A DNA stretch of 60,000 nt from Tubulanus polymorphus (Eukaryota; Nemertea; Palaeonemertea; Tubulaniformes; Tubulanidae). The translations under genes were made by a program, and so were the position numbers. Of this stretch, positions 42,107 to 52,358 are shown one piece after another. The stretch spans positions 11,882,501 through 11,942,500 of the forward strand of contig NC_134031.1 in assembly GCF_964204645.1 (NCBI RefSeq). The letters are read 5' to 3'. The notes beneath the pieces were generated by a model. The model ran no database searches. It saw nothing but the letters and a program-made list of their open reading frames with translations, and was not told the origin of the DNA. The first letter of the stretch is position 1. Each line of letters starts with the position of its first letter.

Positions 42107-43009
42107 TTAATCACTTTCATCATCAGACCCTAACAATTTATTCAAACTCTCTACCGTATCATCATCAATAGTTGTTTTATTTTTATACTTATTCTTCACC
42201 CTTTTTACCGCATCATCATAGTTGTTTCATTGTTATGCTTATTCATCCAATCAAATTTATCATTATTTTCTACTTTATGTTTCATAGAATTTTTATTATC
42301 AATATGCTTATCTGTAACTATATCACCATGTGGGTGCCGTATGGCACCATTTTCATTATCATCTTTATTAGTGTTTGCTCCTAATATTTCATTTACAGTG
42401 TTTGATCCTAATATTTTATTAGCATCGGTTAAATCTAATTCATCTTTATTAGGTGTTGCTAATAAAAAAATATTCATATAATTCTTTACCATTTACTTTT
42501 TTATTTGAAACAAATTTTGTAACATATCTAAATGGGTGTTCTATAAATTCTCTTAAACCAACACGTTCTATAACATTGGTAATATGTACCCTTGTATTCA
42601 TATGTTTATTCCAATTTGATGGAGCGTTTGAAAATTCACCTTTACAATAATCACAATAATTTCTATTTTCACTAACATTTAATATTATTGCATTATTATA
42701 TGTAGAAGGTATTACATTATTAGATGTAGAAGGTATTACATTATTAGATGTAGAAGGTATTGCATTATTAGATGTAGAAGGTATTGCATTATTAGATGTA
42801 GAAGGTATTACATTATTATCAATTACATTACTTAAATTATCAACAACTTCACTTTTATTATTATCTATCTCTATTAGTTTAGTTTTATAAATTTTGAAAA
42901 TAGGATCAAATATCAAAGCTACATTACAAGGTATTACATACTATAAACCATCATTATTTTCATGTGTATCGATGTATGGAATATGTTTATATACTTTACC
43001 TCCTTCCAT
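42107..43009 (-). pseudogene. C2H2 protein with NNVIPSTS repeats, broken
   Basis: Homologue of 1,227-2,051. The ATG is at 43,009 in TATAATAAATGG context. A TAG near residue 22 interrupts the frame, five eight-residue repeats follow, then the finger (YCDYCKGEF ... HMNTRVH). A frameshift near 42,482 and another near 42,215 break the acidic C terminus, which would end GSDDESD at 42,107. It has an extra in-frame NGAIRHPHGD segment, absent from copy A, encoded by a GC-rich palindrome (42,332-42,352). Confidence 0.7.
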
Positions 43010-43041
43010 TTATTATATAAATTTTTATTAAAGTTAAAATT

Positions 43042-44281
43042 CTAATACATAACACTATTTAATTGAGAATTTACAATATTTAATTGCGCGTCAGATATAA
43101 TATAAATGTGCATTTTGAAATTTTTGATTCCTTTATTCTTTTTCATGAATAATTGTATTCCATCTTAAGTGTTCTGTAATTGATTAATTATGTAATGAAT
43201 TATCCTCTGTTGTTCTAAAATCTAACCATAATGCATATTTATTACCGGTATAATACACAATTTGATTAATATTACAATTTTCAGATGATTTTACTTTTTC
43301 ATTCATAAAATGTTTTCTAATTTCTGGCCATTGATCTATCATTCTCATTCCTTGACAAAATATTTTATTTGCTATTCCTTCGATAGTTATTTCTACTTTT
43401 GTTATTTCAGGATTATAATAATTATCAACATTTATTGCGCCATTAGTATATGTTGCAATGGTAAAAAATATTAATATACCTTTAATAGATCTTCTTGGGA
43501 AGTTAATATTCTCATTAATTATTTCATCATTTGCATTAATAGTTACAGTTTTAAATTTATCAATATAATCATATAATAATGAAAATCCTTGATTGTATTT
43601 AGTTTGAATTATACTTGAAATATTTTCATCAGTTACTGTATCATATTCTAAACATATATTCGATAATTTATAACTCATATCTTTATTAACGCTAGATATT
43701 ACAATTTCATTAAAAGGAGCAAATGTTATCTCAAATATAACGTCTTCTTGAATTGCGTATTTATATAAAGGCGCATTGTTATTTATCAATTCAAAGTCTA
43801 ATGGAATTTTATATTTGCTTCCATATATACTTTTTATCAATTTATCTATAGCATTAGTTAATATTGCATTATGTGATTCTGATCTTAATTTATTTTGGTT
43901 TTCTGATTGGATTCCTTGAAATATCATATTATTTCTATTTTCTTTAGTTAACCATAAGTCTTTATAATGCATAAATAAATTATAATCATCTAATGAGAAA
44001 ACTGTTTCTGGACCAATCTTTATTGTTAATTTTTTAATCAAATATCCAACATTATCAACAACATAATTATTATTATTACCGATTACTTTTATATCGGCTG
44101 ATAAATAAATACTATTTGGAACATAAAAAGTATTTTGTGTTAATCGAGGAATTCTAACATATAAAGTTTCATCGGGATTAATATTAGAAGGGTTATGAGT
44201 AATTATATGCTGTGATCTTTCTGCTTTAATAGCATTAGATATTCTATGATTCTTAGAAGGATTGATATAACTCCCACTCAT
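43042..44281 (-). pseudogene. putative double jelly-roll major capsid protein, C-terminal frameshift
   Basis: The frame is open for 365 codons from MSGSYINPSKNHRI (ATG context TTAAATAAATGAG) to TTEDNSLHN. About 14 bases there differ from the intact form, so the last 45 or so residues (related to KNKGIKNFKMHIYIISDAQ) are out of frame and end at 43,042. Features: an N-terminal polar arm, NTFYVPNSIYLSADIKVI and LIKKLTIKIGPETVFSLDDY in the first half, and WLTKENRNN near residue 110. The length is at the low end for Polinton capsid proteins. It lies immediately 5' of the C2H2 gene, as in copy A. Confidence 0.65.
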
Positions 44282-44305
44282 TTATTTAACAAAAAAATTA
44301 ATTAT

Positions 44306-45911
44306 TTATTTTTGATCATGTTTATTTTTTATCATGTTTACTAGCCCAAAAATAATTGCACTTACAACTGTAATTAAAATTAATTAATATGTTCCGCAGC
44401 AAAGTTAATAATGTTTCCTGCAGATTTCAATATAAAACCAACAATTGATGCAATAACTCCTGGCAATGCTGCAGCAGATTTCTTTGATAGTTCCCATAAA
44501 TATTTTGCTAATTTCTTTAAACCATCCTTAACTTTATCTTGTATAGAATTATTATCATTCGGGGGTTTATCTGGTTTATTGGGAGTAGGAGTAGATTTCA
44601 AAGCATTTGATATTGCTAAAACAATTGTTGTAAATAACATAGTTACAGCTGTTAGAATTGACAGAATTGTTATTCCTTCTAATTTAAATAATAACTTTAT
44701 TCTATCTTTCAATGATATTTCAGAATTTGGTTTAATCAACAAATCTTTAAAAATAACTTTTAATCTATTAATATTATAATCATATGATTTTAATAATAAT
44801 TTAATTTCTTCTTTTTGTAATTCTATGTTATATTATAAATCTTCTTTTCTTTTTCTAAATATGCATTTCTTTTTTTAAATTCGATTTCTTCAATAACTTT
44901 ATTATCTCTATCTAATTTTAGTTGTTCTATTTCTTTATTTTTATCAGTTAATTCTTTTTCTAAAGTTCTAATTTTAATATCTCTTTTACTTTTTTCATGC
45001 GCAATTTTATCAGCTGATTCTTGCATACCTTTAATTTCTCTAAGTGTTTGTTCAGGAAATGCTTCTAATTCATCATCAGTTAAATCAAATAATCCTATTT
45101 CTAGTAAAGATTGTATTCGATTTATTCCAGTTTCAGCACCGGGCGTATCTAAAACACTATTCATCTCTTCTTCAAATGAATGAACTGTATCTAACATGTT
45201 ATCAAAATGTTTTACTAATTGTAATTGACTTGAATCATTATCAATTTGTTGGATATCTCTTCTCGATGTTTCAGGCGTTGAAGATCTTAATTTATCTAAT
45301 CGATCTCTATACTCTTCAATTTCTGTTTCTGAATTTTTATTGATTATTTTTAATAAGTCATCAATTCTTTCACTAAATTCTGTTATATTATCATCTCTTT
45401 CTTCTTGTGTAACATCAGTTATTTCATTATTAATACTTATTATTTTAATTCTATCTGGTTCTAATTATCTCAAAGTTGATTCCGCTAATATTTTATTTAG
45501 TCTTGTCTTTTGATTAGTGATATCAATATAATAATCACCATCCAAATGATAATAATATTTACCTTTAAAAAGTTTTAAATTTTCTACTAAAAGTTCAGCA
45601 TCTCTATCACTTATATTATACCCAGATCTTTCAAATACAGGTTTGAATCTATAAATAATTTTATTATATTCTAAATCTTGTCTTGATAAACCTTGATTTA
45701 AATTTTCAGGAGGTATTCTCGATTTAGTTCTTCTATCAAATTCATCTGTTGATGTGGCTTTAGAACCACTATCTGCTAAATTAGAATTATATGCTGATTC
45801 ATCATCATTGTCAATATTAGTTTCTGCATCATTATAATCATCATCAATATATCCTTCATTATTATTTCCCATTTCTCCCATTTCATAATCTTCTCCACCT
45901 TCTACATCCAT
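44306..45911 (-). pseudogene. coiled-coil and C-terminal membrane protein upstream of capsid gene
   Basis: Several frames form one gene of about 530 codons: an acidic, glycine-rich N terminus (MDVEGGEDYEMGEMGNNNEG), a conserved segment LFKGKYYYHLDGDYYIDITN, a TAA at 45,465-45,467 in the same phase, a long coiled coil (TLEKELTDKNKEIEQLKLDR), a frameshift near 44,825, a first membrane segment (GITILSILTAVTMLFTTIVL), the motif SAAALPGVIASIVGFILKSA, and after one more shift a last hydrophobic helix (LITVVSAIIFGLVNMI). I recognise the ALPGxIxSIVxFxLKxAG pattern from invertebrate Polinton-type proteins. A virion membrane or scaffold role is inference. Confidence 0.6.
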
Positions 45912-45928
45912 TTACATAACAAAAAAAA

Positions 45929-46163
45929 TTAAAATTTAAAATATAATATTCCTCCGATTACAATTCCTATACAAGTTATAGCTAATTTAGTATTTTCATG
46001 GGATTTATTATCATCATTTAGTTTAATTATATCATGTTGAATATCATCAGTTCTAATATTTTCTGATGTATTGTAATCTTTTATTTTGGAATCATTATCC
46101 AATTTAATATTCTTAGTTTTAGTTTCTGTTGATTGAATGTTTTTTATTTTTTTCACCTTCCAT
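45929..46163 (-). CDS. small polar protein with C-terminal membrane helix
   Basis: The frame reads KKIKNIQSTETKTKNIKLDN ... KLAITCIGIVIGGILYFKF, ending at 45,929. It has no in-frame ATG; the nearest ATG (46,161-46,163) is in the frame of the upstream gene and separated by an A-rich run, so either a base was gained or lost or the products are joined by slippage. A tail-anchored product would be expected. It overlaps the end of the upstream gene by about 40 bases. Confidence 0.45.
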
Positions 46164-47311
46164 TAATTTTGGAGCAGTAATTATCTTTTTATTTATATCA
46201 TTTAATCCAAATGAATTATTTATTGTTGCAGTTTTAGTTAGATTATTATAACCAATTATATTTCCCATCTTTAATACTAAATCATTAGAAATAATAAATA
46301 GATTAGGGCCTATACAATTATTTAATCTAATATGTGATTTATCTAAATAATTTTGATATCTTACAATGTTTTCTGGAATAGATCTATTTTTATCATTATG
46401 AATTGAATCTTCAAATAATACTTTGAATTGTTTCTGTGTATCAAATGATGTATTTAAATTTCCAATTATTGGGGATCTTGTTTCAACTTGCGCACCTAAA
46501 ATACATATCAAATAAGTTCTAATAGATTGATTTATTCTTTCTATACCTGATTTAGTAAAACCTTCACTATTTTCTAAAATAAAATAAACCCAACCATTAT
46601 TGTTTTCTTGTTTTAAATGATCATAAAATTTCGGTAATTTATTGAAATTTAATGTTTCTAAATCCTTAGTTTCTATTTTACCATAACCTAATTTATTATT
46701 ATAGATATTATAAAAACTATTAGATGGTATGGGAAGTGCACAATATTCGGCAATCTTTTTAGGGCAAGGAAGTGATCTTATTGTTCCAATTTTTGTTCTA
46801 AAATCAGAATTATTTATATCTATATTAAATTCATTACAAATTTTATAAAACTTTGATAAATTAATATTATTATCTAATTCTTTAAAATATCTAGATCATG
46901 GTAAAGCGCACTCTAATTCATTTAATATTATTCTGATTTGAAAGTATGTATGAAATCTAAATAAACTTTGAATTTATATTTAGAATTATTCAAATGATCA
47001 TTCCAACTAATTCCACATCCTGTTGTTGCACAATAAACAGCAAAATTTAATTGGTTCTGCCAATACTTCATATTAGATTTTAATAACCATTGTTTTTCAT
47101 CTTTCAATTTTTTTAAATTAATTAAATAGACATGAAATATATTTTCCATCTTTGCATTAAAATTATTAGTTTCAGTAACATAAATATATAAATTAGTTAA
47201 TGAATCTAAAACTTCATTTCTATATGTAATATCTTTATTAAAATCTATTGCAGGAATATTATATTTAATTGATTTATTATATTGGAAAGCTTTTGGAAAA
47301 CTATCTGCCAT
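46119..47311 (-). pseudogene. conserved Polinton virion-type protein (CATTGC family), broken
   Basis: Starts MADSFPKAFQYNKSIKYNIP in TTATATAAATGG context. The signature WQNQLNFAVYCATTGCGISW (about residues 85-104) is followed by a frameshift near 46,935 and a TGA a little later. The same gene continues through GFTKSGIERINQSIRTYLIC, ILGAQVETRSP, SFDTQKQFKVLFEDSIHNDK and IGYNNLTKTATINNSFGLND to 46,119. About 395 codons in total. I recall this family as a large conserved protein of invertebrate Polinton-like elements, usually with unknown function; a structural role is likely. Confidence 0.6.
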
Positions 47312-47327
47312 TTATATAATTAAAAAA

Positions 47328-47753
47328 TTAATAATTTATTAATTCTTTTAATAATTTATTTTGTTCTTCAACTGTTATATGGCCATTTAAACTTATTGTA
47401 TAATCTAGTGTATTCTTTAATTTATTAATTTCTTTTATATTAGTTTTAATTTTTTCTTTATTACTTTTTATATTTAATTTTGAACTAATACCAGTTAAAA
47501 CACTTGAACTTAATCCTAACACACCAATTGATATAGCTAAAGGTGTTAATGGGCTGAATATTGCTAAAAATGTTATTACAGAACTAATTGTAACCGAACC
47601 ACTAATAATAAGATAATATATAATTTTAGATTTTAAATATTTTTTCTTTTTTATCTTCAAGTCACTTTCAAATTCTAATATTTGTTTTTCTAAATATATT
47701 TTTTATTTAGTTTTATTTATATCATGAGGAATAATATCAATATTATCATCCAT
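47328..47753 (-). pseudogene. two-helix membrane protein with C-terminal HITVEEQ segment, one stop
   Basis: ATG at 47,753 (GCTAAATAAATGG). After 16 codons a TAA interrupts; the same phase continues through YLEKQILEFESDLKIKKKK, two hydrophobic helices (YYLIISGSVTISSVITFLAI and PLAISIGVLGLSSSVLTGIS) and a charged tail LDYTISLNGHITVEEQNKLL. Similar short proteins with a tail of the form (D/N)GxI(S/T)xEEF are usual companions of Polinton morphogenesis genes. It lies 16 bases before the next gene. Confidence 0.6.
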
Positions 47754-47773
47754 TTATTTAGCAAAAAAAATTA

Positions 47774-48196
47774 CTAATTAGTAAACTTATAAGCAACAAA
47801 TATAACAATAACAGTTCCACCTATAATCCAAATTATTTCATATTTCTGTTGTTCATTACTTGGGGTATAATAATCTGATATTGTAGGTTTATGTAGATGT
47901 AATTTTTCTTTATTTGTTACCGCGTTATATAAACTCATTGCATCATCGACTGATTGAAAATCTCTATGTGAAATCTTCTGATCATATAATTCCTTGTTAA
48001 TATAATCCATATAGTTTTGCCTCTTTTCTCTATATTCTTCTGTTGCTTTATTGTATTTCTCTAATGCTAAGTTATGTCTTCTTTGTTCTGTTAATGATCC
48101 ATTTTTATCAATATGTTTAAATAAATATCCACCACCAGTAAATGCTAAAGCATTAACAATTGCCGATCCTATAATAGTTATAATTGCAGAAGCCAT
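47774..48196 (-). CDS. small conserved virion-type protein (RRHNLALEKYNKA family)
   Basis: 140 codons, intact. Short hydrophobic start (SAIITIIGSAIVNALAFTGG), a charged helix (LTEQRRHNLALEKYNKATEE), then SHRDFQSVDDAMSLYNAV, DYYTPSNEQQKYEIIWIIGG and a last membrane helix. The pattern RHxLAxEK ... DxxAMxxY ... (F/Y)YxPSxxQ is one I recognise from many invertebrate Polinton-type loci. Start context CCTAATAAATGG; the insert at 48,204 begins within 10 bases upstream of it and has removed its normal upstream DNA. A membrane-associated virion role is likely but unproven. Confidence 0.65.
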   Translation of the reverse strand: MASAIITIIGSAIVNALAFTGGGYLFKHIDKNGSLTEQRRHNLALEKYNKATEEYREKRQNYMDYINKELYDQKISHRDFQSVDDAMSLYNAVTNKEKLHLHKPTISDYYTPSNEQQKYEIIWIIGGTVIVIFVAYKFTN

Positions 48197-48203
48197 TTAT
48201 TAG

Positions 48204-50590
48204 GCCAGCCGTAGGCTGAGCCTATTACTATACAAATGGAGCGAATTTAAATGACATGGTTTCCACACAAAAGGCTCTTTTGCTTGCCAAGTGAGGGCAT
48301 ATTCGAACAAATCACGTATTTAAGCGTAATCCATTCTCGGAATCGTAGCGAGCAGAATTTTGAAATAGGGTCTCATAAAAATGTTTTCTGCTTTTTTCAC
48401 GAAAGTTAAATCGGGAAAATTTCAATTTTTATCAGCCAATCAGGAAGTTGTGTCTTCCCTGTGATTGGTTTATCTGAAAATATCAGCAGCTGTTCACGTG
48501 AATTATCGCGATTTCATTACTGGCGCTTTTGCGCATGACGTCATGTATCAACACGCGACAATACTTCCGCGTTCGCTACGTGTTCGCTGATTGGCCCATT
48601 TACTGGGAAATTCCACAGAAGCCTAATGTGGTTTGTTACAAGCGCTGTGATTGGCCCGACCCGATTCTGGCATGGCTTTAGCTTAGTGGGTTCGAATCCC
48701 TTGACGCGTGAAGATGATGGATCCTATCAATATCTATTGAAACAAATAAGTTTCCCGGTTGGGCAGCCGCGGATATCTACCGGAAGTGTTCCGGTTCGAT
48801 ATTTCGAGGTTTCTTTGAATTTTGGAGTGATATTGAAATCCGGTAAATACCAACGGTAGATTGTGAAAACCCATTGCATGATATTTGTATTACTTAATCC
48901 ACGAAAAGCGTCGGGGCCGCGCCAGGAGTTTTCGTGATTCAAGTAGCGCAATAGCCTACTTCTTCGTGTTCGTCCACCTCAATTTTCATTCCGCCGATCT
49001 CTGACACGGCTCTGTCCCCGTCGGCGCTGTGATTGCACTTCTTTATTTCTTTTTTATTTCTATATCAGGGAGGTCTGGAGAATAAAAAAGTCAAAATTTG
49101 GATATCACATAGGCCTGATTTCATCGAATAAGTCGACCATGGTCGTTACGTTTCCGTACTTATTACCACCTAAAACCGTCTGAACAATTTTGTCACAACC
49201 AACATTTCGTTTACAGAAATCAGGTGTTCACGTGAACCCGCGGTATCGTCTACTGTTTTACTTCCGGGTTTTATTTTAAGATTTAAAATTGTATTTCAAG
49301 ATCGATTTCTATGAAATCTTTAGTTGATTTGGTGTTTGAGAGGAATTTTTATTTGCTCTACAGAAAATTCATCCTTGACAATTGCGCAAGGTTCGCGAAA
49401 AAAAAGGTTTTACCAAATCGGGTGTATGACCTTGATATGCTAATTAGCCATGTGCCCATATTGCAAATTCAATCAAATTTTATTCTGCCAAAAAATGTTA
49501 AATACAATTCGCTTTCCGAGAGTTAATGGTATGCTGCATGGAACAAAGTTGTTTTGAGATGGGTCTTGAAGCTATTGAGGTCGAGAGATAACCATCTAGA
49601 TAGTTCGTGAGAGTTCCAAAGTTTTGAAGAGGCTTCAAGGTAATGTCTTGATATTTGGTTTATACGTGTATCTACCCTAGACACATCTTCAGGCCAAAAA
49701 CTGGCCCTGTCAGATTCAAGATGGCCGACTGGCAGCCATTGTTATTCGCCAAAATCAGCACTTTTTACACATTTTTGAAGTTTTCGAGGGAAATTTTGAA
49801 GTCACTTTTATCAATAACCTTGATCATTTGTATATATTTGTATCCCCCACGGGCCCATCGGCATGAGAACAATTGGGTCGATCGGACTCAAGATGGCCGT
49901 CCTGTGACCTTTTTTGTTCCCAAAAATGTCAATTTTGGTCTGAATTCTGAGTACTGTAGCTTTCTAATGGTGTGCCATTTTTCATTGCAATTTGTAATGG
50001 GTATTCTTTGGAAAGGGATCTTTTATATCCGAGAGGGTATTTTTGACCAGGCAATTATGACACAATTGGGGGGCCATCTTGGGGTCATCAGTACTCATTC
50101 GTAGGTGGAAAAAAAGTTTTTCCACATCATATTGATACTTAAGCATATTTTGCTACCATAATCAATTGGAAAGTTGTAGCTCATGACATGTTCTATGATC
50201 GAGGTGAGTTTCAAGCTCATTGGTTTTTGTTTATGGCCACCAGGGGGCGTTGAACAATACAATAACTTAGTATTTCTATATTACATTCGTACCTATGCAT
50301 ATTTTGCTACCACAATCAATTGGAAAGATGTAGCGCATGACATGGTCTATGATCTTGGTGAGTTTCAAGCTCATTGGTTTTTGTATATGGCCACCAGGGG
50401 GCGTTGAACAATACAATAACTTCGTATTTCTATATTACATTCGTTCCTGCTGTCTGTGTTAACACACGATTTTACTATGTAAATGATATTGAGCAGGGAG
50501 TGTATATTGATAAATATAACCAACAGATTACATCATTTATAAAAAGCAAATCTGACAGGCTGGCCATTGTGCCCCTTGGGGCTCTTGTTT
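48204..50590. mobile_element. 2.4 kb foreign insert splitting copy B
   Basis: Begins GGCCAGCCGTAGGCTGAGCC right behind a viral ATG and ends GTGCCCCTTGGGGCTCTTGT just before the next viral stop. Its base composition matches the flanking host, not the Polinton. The first half (48,240-49,600) has CCAAT and TGACGTCA words and a TAGCTTAGTGGGTTCGAATC stretch reminiscent of tRNA A/B boxes, but no gene. The second half belongs to the CTCF-motif repeat family. Confidence 0.65.
49620..50450 (+). repeat. second member of the CTCF-motif repeat family
   Basis: Matches 34,440-35,110 (GACATGTTCTATGATC, CAAGATGGCCG, TGACACAATTGG words) and has two tandem units of about 155 bases. GGCCACCAGGGGGCG is at 50,235-50,249 and 50,389-50,403. 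Confidence 0.75.
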
Positions 50591-50608
50591 AGTAAAATAA
50601 TTACGCAT

Positions 50609-50830
50609 TTATATGGGAGGAATATATTTTTGTTTTTCTAAATAATCAATAGTTAAATTAGATAAAGTAATTGCTAATGTTAATTTTAAAATATCATTTA
50701 TATCAAATCTATCAACATTAACACTTCCCATTTTGAATACTTTCTTTAATTCCATTGAATAACCAACAGTTCCAACTGATAGTAATGCGCCATTATATAA
50801 TCCAGTTATTATCCACTTATTATCACTCAT
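50609..50830 (-). CDS. small two-helix membrane protein
   Basis: 73 codons, intact: MSDNKWIITGLYNGALLSVG, then KKVFKMGSVNVDRFDINDIL and LTLAITLSNLTIDYLEKQKY. Two weak hydrophobic helices flank a conserved VDRFDINDI segment. The ATG directly follows the TAA of the upstream gene (TAAATG). The homologue in fragment E is at 29,936-30,163. I recall similar 70-75 residue membrane proteins in other Polinton-type loci; the role is unknown. Confidence 0.6.
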   Translation of the reverse strand: MSDNKWIITGLYNGALLSVGTVGYSMELKKVFKMGSVNVDRFDINDILKLTLAITLSNLTIDYLEKQKYIPPI

Positions 50831-51187
50831 TTATTTATCAAAAAAATTACTATCATCAAAATATTTAGTTATCTTATTTACAATTAATTCAACATTTATT
50901 TCATTACTAGTTTCATTTGTATATATTTCAATTATTATTTTTTTAATATCATCGATGATAAAAACTTCATCTAATTCATAAAATCTTAAAGATTCTCTAA
51001 TTAAATTAGTAATCTTTTCTACATTTAAAGTTTCTTTATCTATTGTTGTTTCATACTCAAATGTTGTTTCATTAGAAAATGCAATATTTTTGATATGTGT
51101 AATTACATCATTAACGTTAAATTTCATTTCTTTCTCACGTTTAAAATCAAATCCAAAACATATGCTCGGCCCAACAGTTATATTCAT
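50831..51187 (-). CDS. small conserved Polinton protein (MNITVGPSICFGFDF family)
   Basis: 118 codons, intact. The N terminus MNITVGPSICFGFDFKREKE is conserved with the 103-residue protein at 29,628. The rest is acidic and isoleucine-rich (INVELIVNKITKYFDDSNFF), with no known domain. Start context TTATATAAATG, 16 bases after the penton-like gene; its stop abuts the next ATG. Confidence 0.6.
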   Translation of the reverse strand: MNITVGPSICFGFDFKREKEMKFNVNDVITHIKNIAFSNETTFEYETTIDKETLNVEKITNLIRESLRFYELDEVFIIDDIKKIIIEIYTNETSNEINVELIVNKITKYFDDSNFFDK

Positions 51188-51203
51188 TTATATAATGAAA
51201 AAA

Positions 51204-51958
51204 TTACTCTCTACATCTTATAACTAATTCATAAATTACAGGAAAGTTATTCAAATCAATTAAATATCCATTGTGATTTCTTATTTCTAATTGAAAATTA
51301 TTAAATTGAGGAATGCAAGGTTTAAATCACATTCTGTTAAATTATAATTTATTTGAGTTCCAAATTGTTTAACATTTTATAGCGGTAAAATATTTAGTAT
51401 ACTAGAACTACAAATTGTTTCTTTAGTTGCTTTGAAAGTTTTTTTAGGCTCGATTAAATTGCAATAAATATAAAAGTGTGTAAAAGGTATTATATTTGAG
51501 CTGCCTTCTGCGTTTCCAGTAACTGTAAGAGGTTTAATTCCTAACATTTTAGCCAGTGGTTTGTTTACCATAAATTTATGTTGTTCATTAGATATCTTTA
51601 TTCTTATTTTATTAGTACTATCAATTTTATTAAATTAAATTTCAAATACAGAAGTGCCCCCGATTTTCAACCGAGCTCTTCTATTAATTTCCTGCGCTTA
51701 TGATTCTAAATTATATAATCCTGGTTTTAAAAATATATGAAACCATTTATCTTTATTTCTCATATAAATCATAAACCCTCTATGTTCAAAAGTTTTATCC
51801 GATATATTATAAAAAGAATTACATAAACTTATATTAACTAATTTTAAAACTACACAATTCTCGAATTCTCTATCTAATTGTACTAGTAAATTATGAGATT
51901 TATAATTTGTAAGCCTTCTAGAATCAACAAATATTCTGTATTCTTTTAATTCTACCAT
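51204..51958 (-). pseudogene. putative penton-like minor capsid protein, several stops
   Basis: Starts MVELKEYRIFVDSRRLTNYK in AAAATAAATGG context. NSFYNISDKTFEHRGFMIYM, WFHIFLKPGLYNLES (TAA follows at about 51,700), KFMVNKPLAKMLGIKPLTVT, HFYIYCNLIEPKKTFKATKE and the C-terminal VIYELVIRCRE give the family pattern. Two or three stops and a frameshift near 51,340 break the gene. The first 60 residues are absent from fragments E and 32,095. A single jelly-roll vertex protein is the usual partner of the major capsid protein in Polintons; assignment by pattern and context only. Confidence 0.55.
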
Positions 51959-51975
51959 TTATTTTACATATTTTC

Positions 51976-52329
51976 TTATTCGAAATCTATTTCATGGTGC
52001 CCTTTTTCAGTCTTACCTTTGTATACGAAATAGAAATCACCAGAACATAATTCTTCTAGATCTTCACTTGATAATCTATGAAATCTATCCGGTAAATATG
52101 TTCTGAATTTATATGTATTTCCTTTTAATCCTTCATGTTCTAAGTGTATAACTAATTTATCTCCATATTTGTTAGTTACTGTATCAATATTTGTAATTAG
52201 ATATTTCTTATGGATTATTAATTCTTTTAACTTCTTAAATTTATAATCTACTGATTTGACATTTGAAGTATCTTTTATTCTATCTAGAAATAATTTGTTG
52301 TTCTCACTGTGTGCTTGTTTACTCTCCAT
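51976..52329 (-). CDS. putative single-stranded-DNA-binding (OB-like) protein
   Basis: 117 codons, intact. The N terminus MESKQAHSENNKLFLDRIKD is followed by a basic segment and the conserved core KYGDKLVIHLEHEG, KFRTYLPDRFHRLSSEDLEE, FYFVYKGKTEKGHHEIDF. It lies 29 bases downstream of the polymerase gene, a natural place for a replication partner. Homologues: 14,670-14,996 (intact, diverged) and 24,924-25,276 (decayed). The start context ATTATAAATGG is shared with the polymerase-side genes. OB fold and DNA binding are inferred from the strand pattern and context. Confidence 0.5.
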   Translation of the reverse strand: MESKQAHSENNKLFLDRIKDTSNVKSVDYKFKKLKELIIHKKYLITNIDTVTNKYGDKLVIHLEHEGLKGNTYKFRTYLPDRFHRLSSEDLEELCSGDFYFVYKGKTEKGHHEIDFE

Positions 52330-52358
52330 TTATAATATATATTTTTATTAAAATTTGA

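Noticed and set aside
44411-44779. 122-codon plus-strand frame
   Set aside because: Antisense to the conserved coiled-coil/membrane protein; only a shadow.
48655-48700. tRNA gene
   Set aside because: Has A-box-like and B-box-like words but they are nearly adjacent and no cloverleaf can be folded; at most a SINE remnant.
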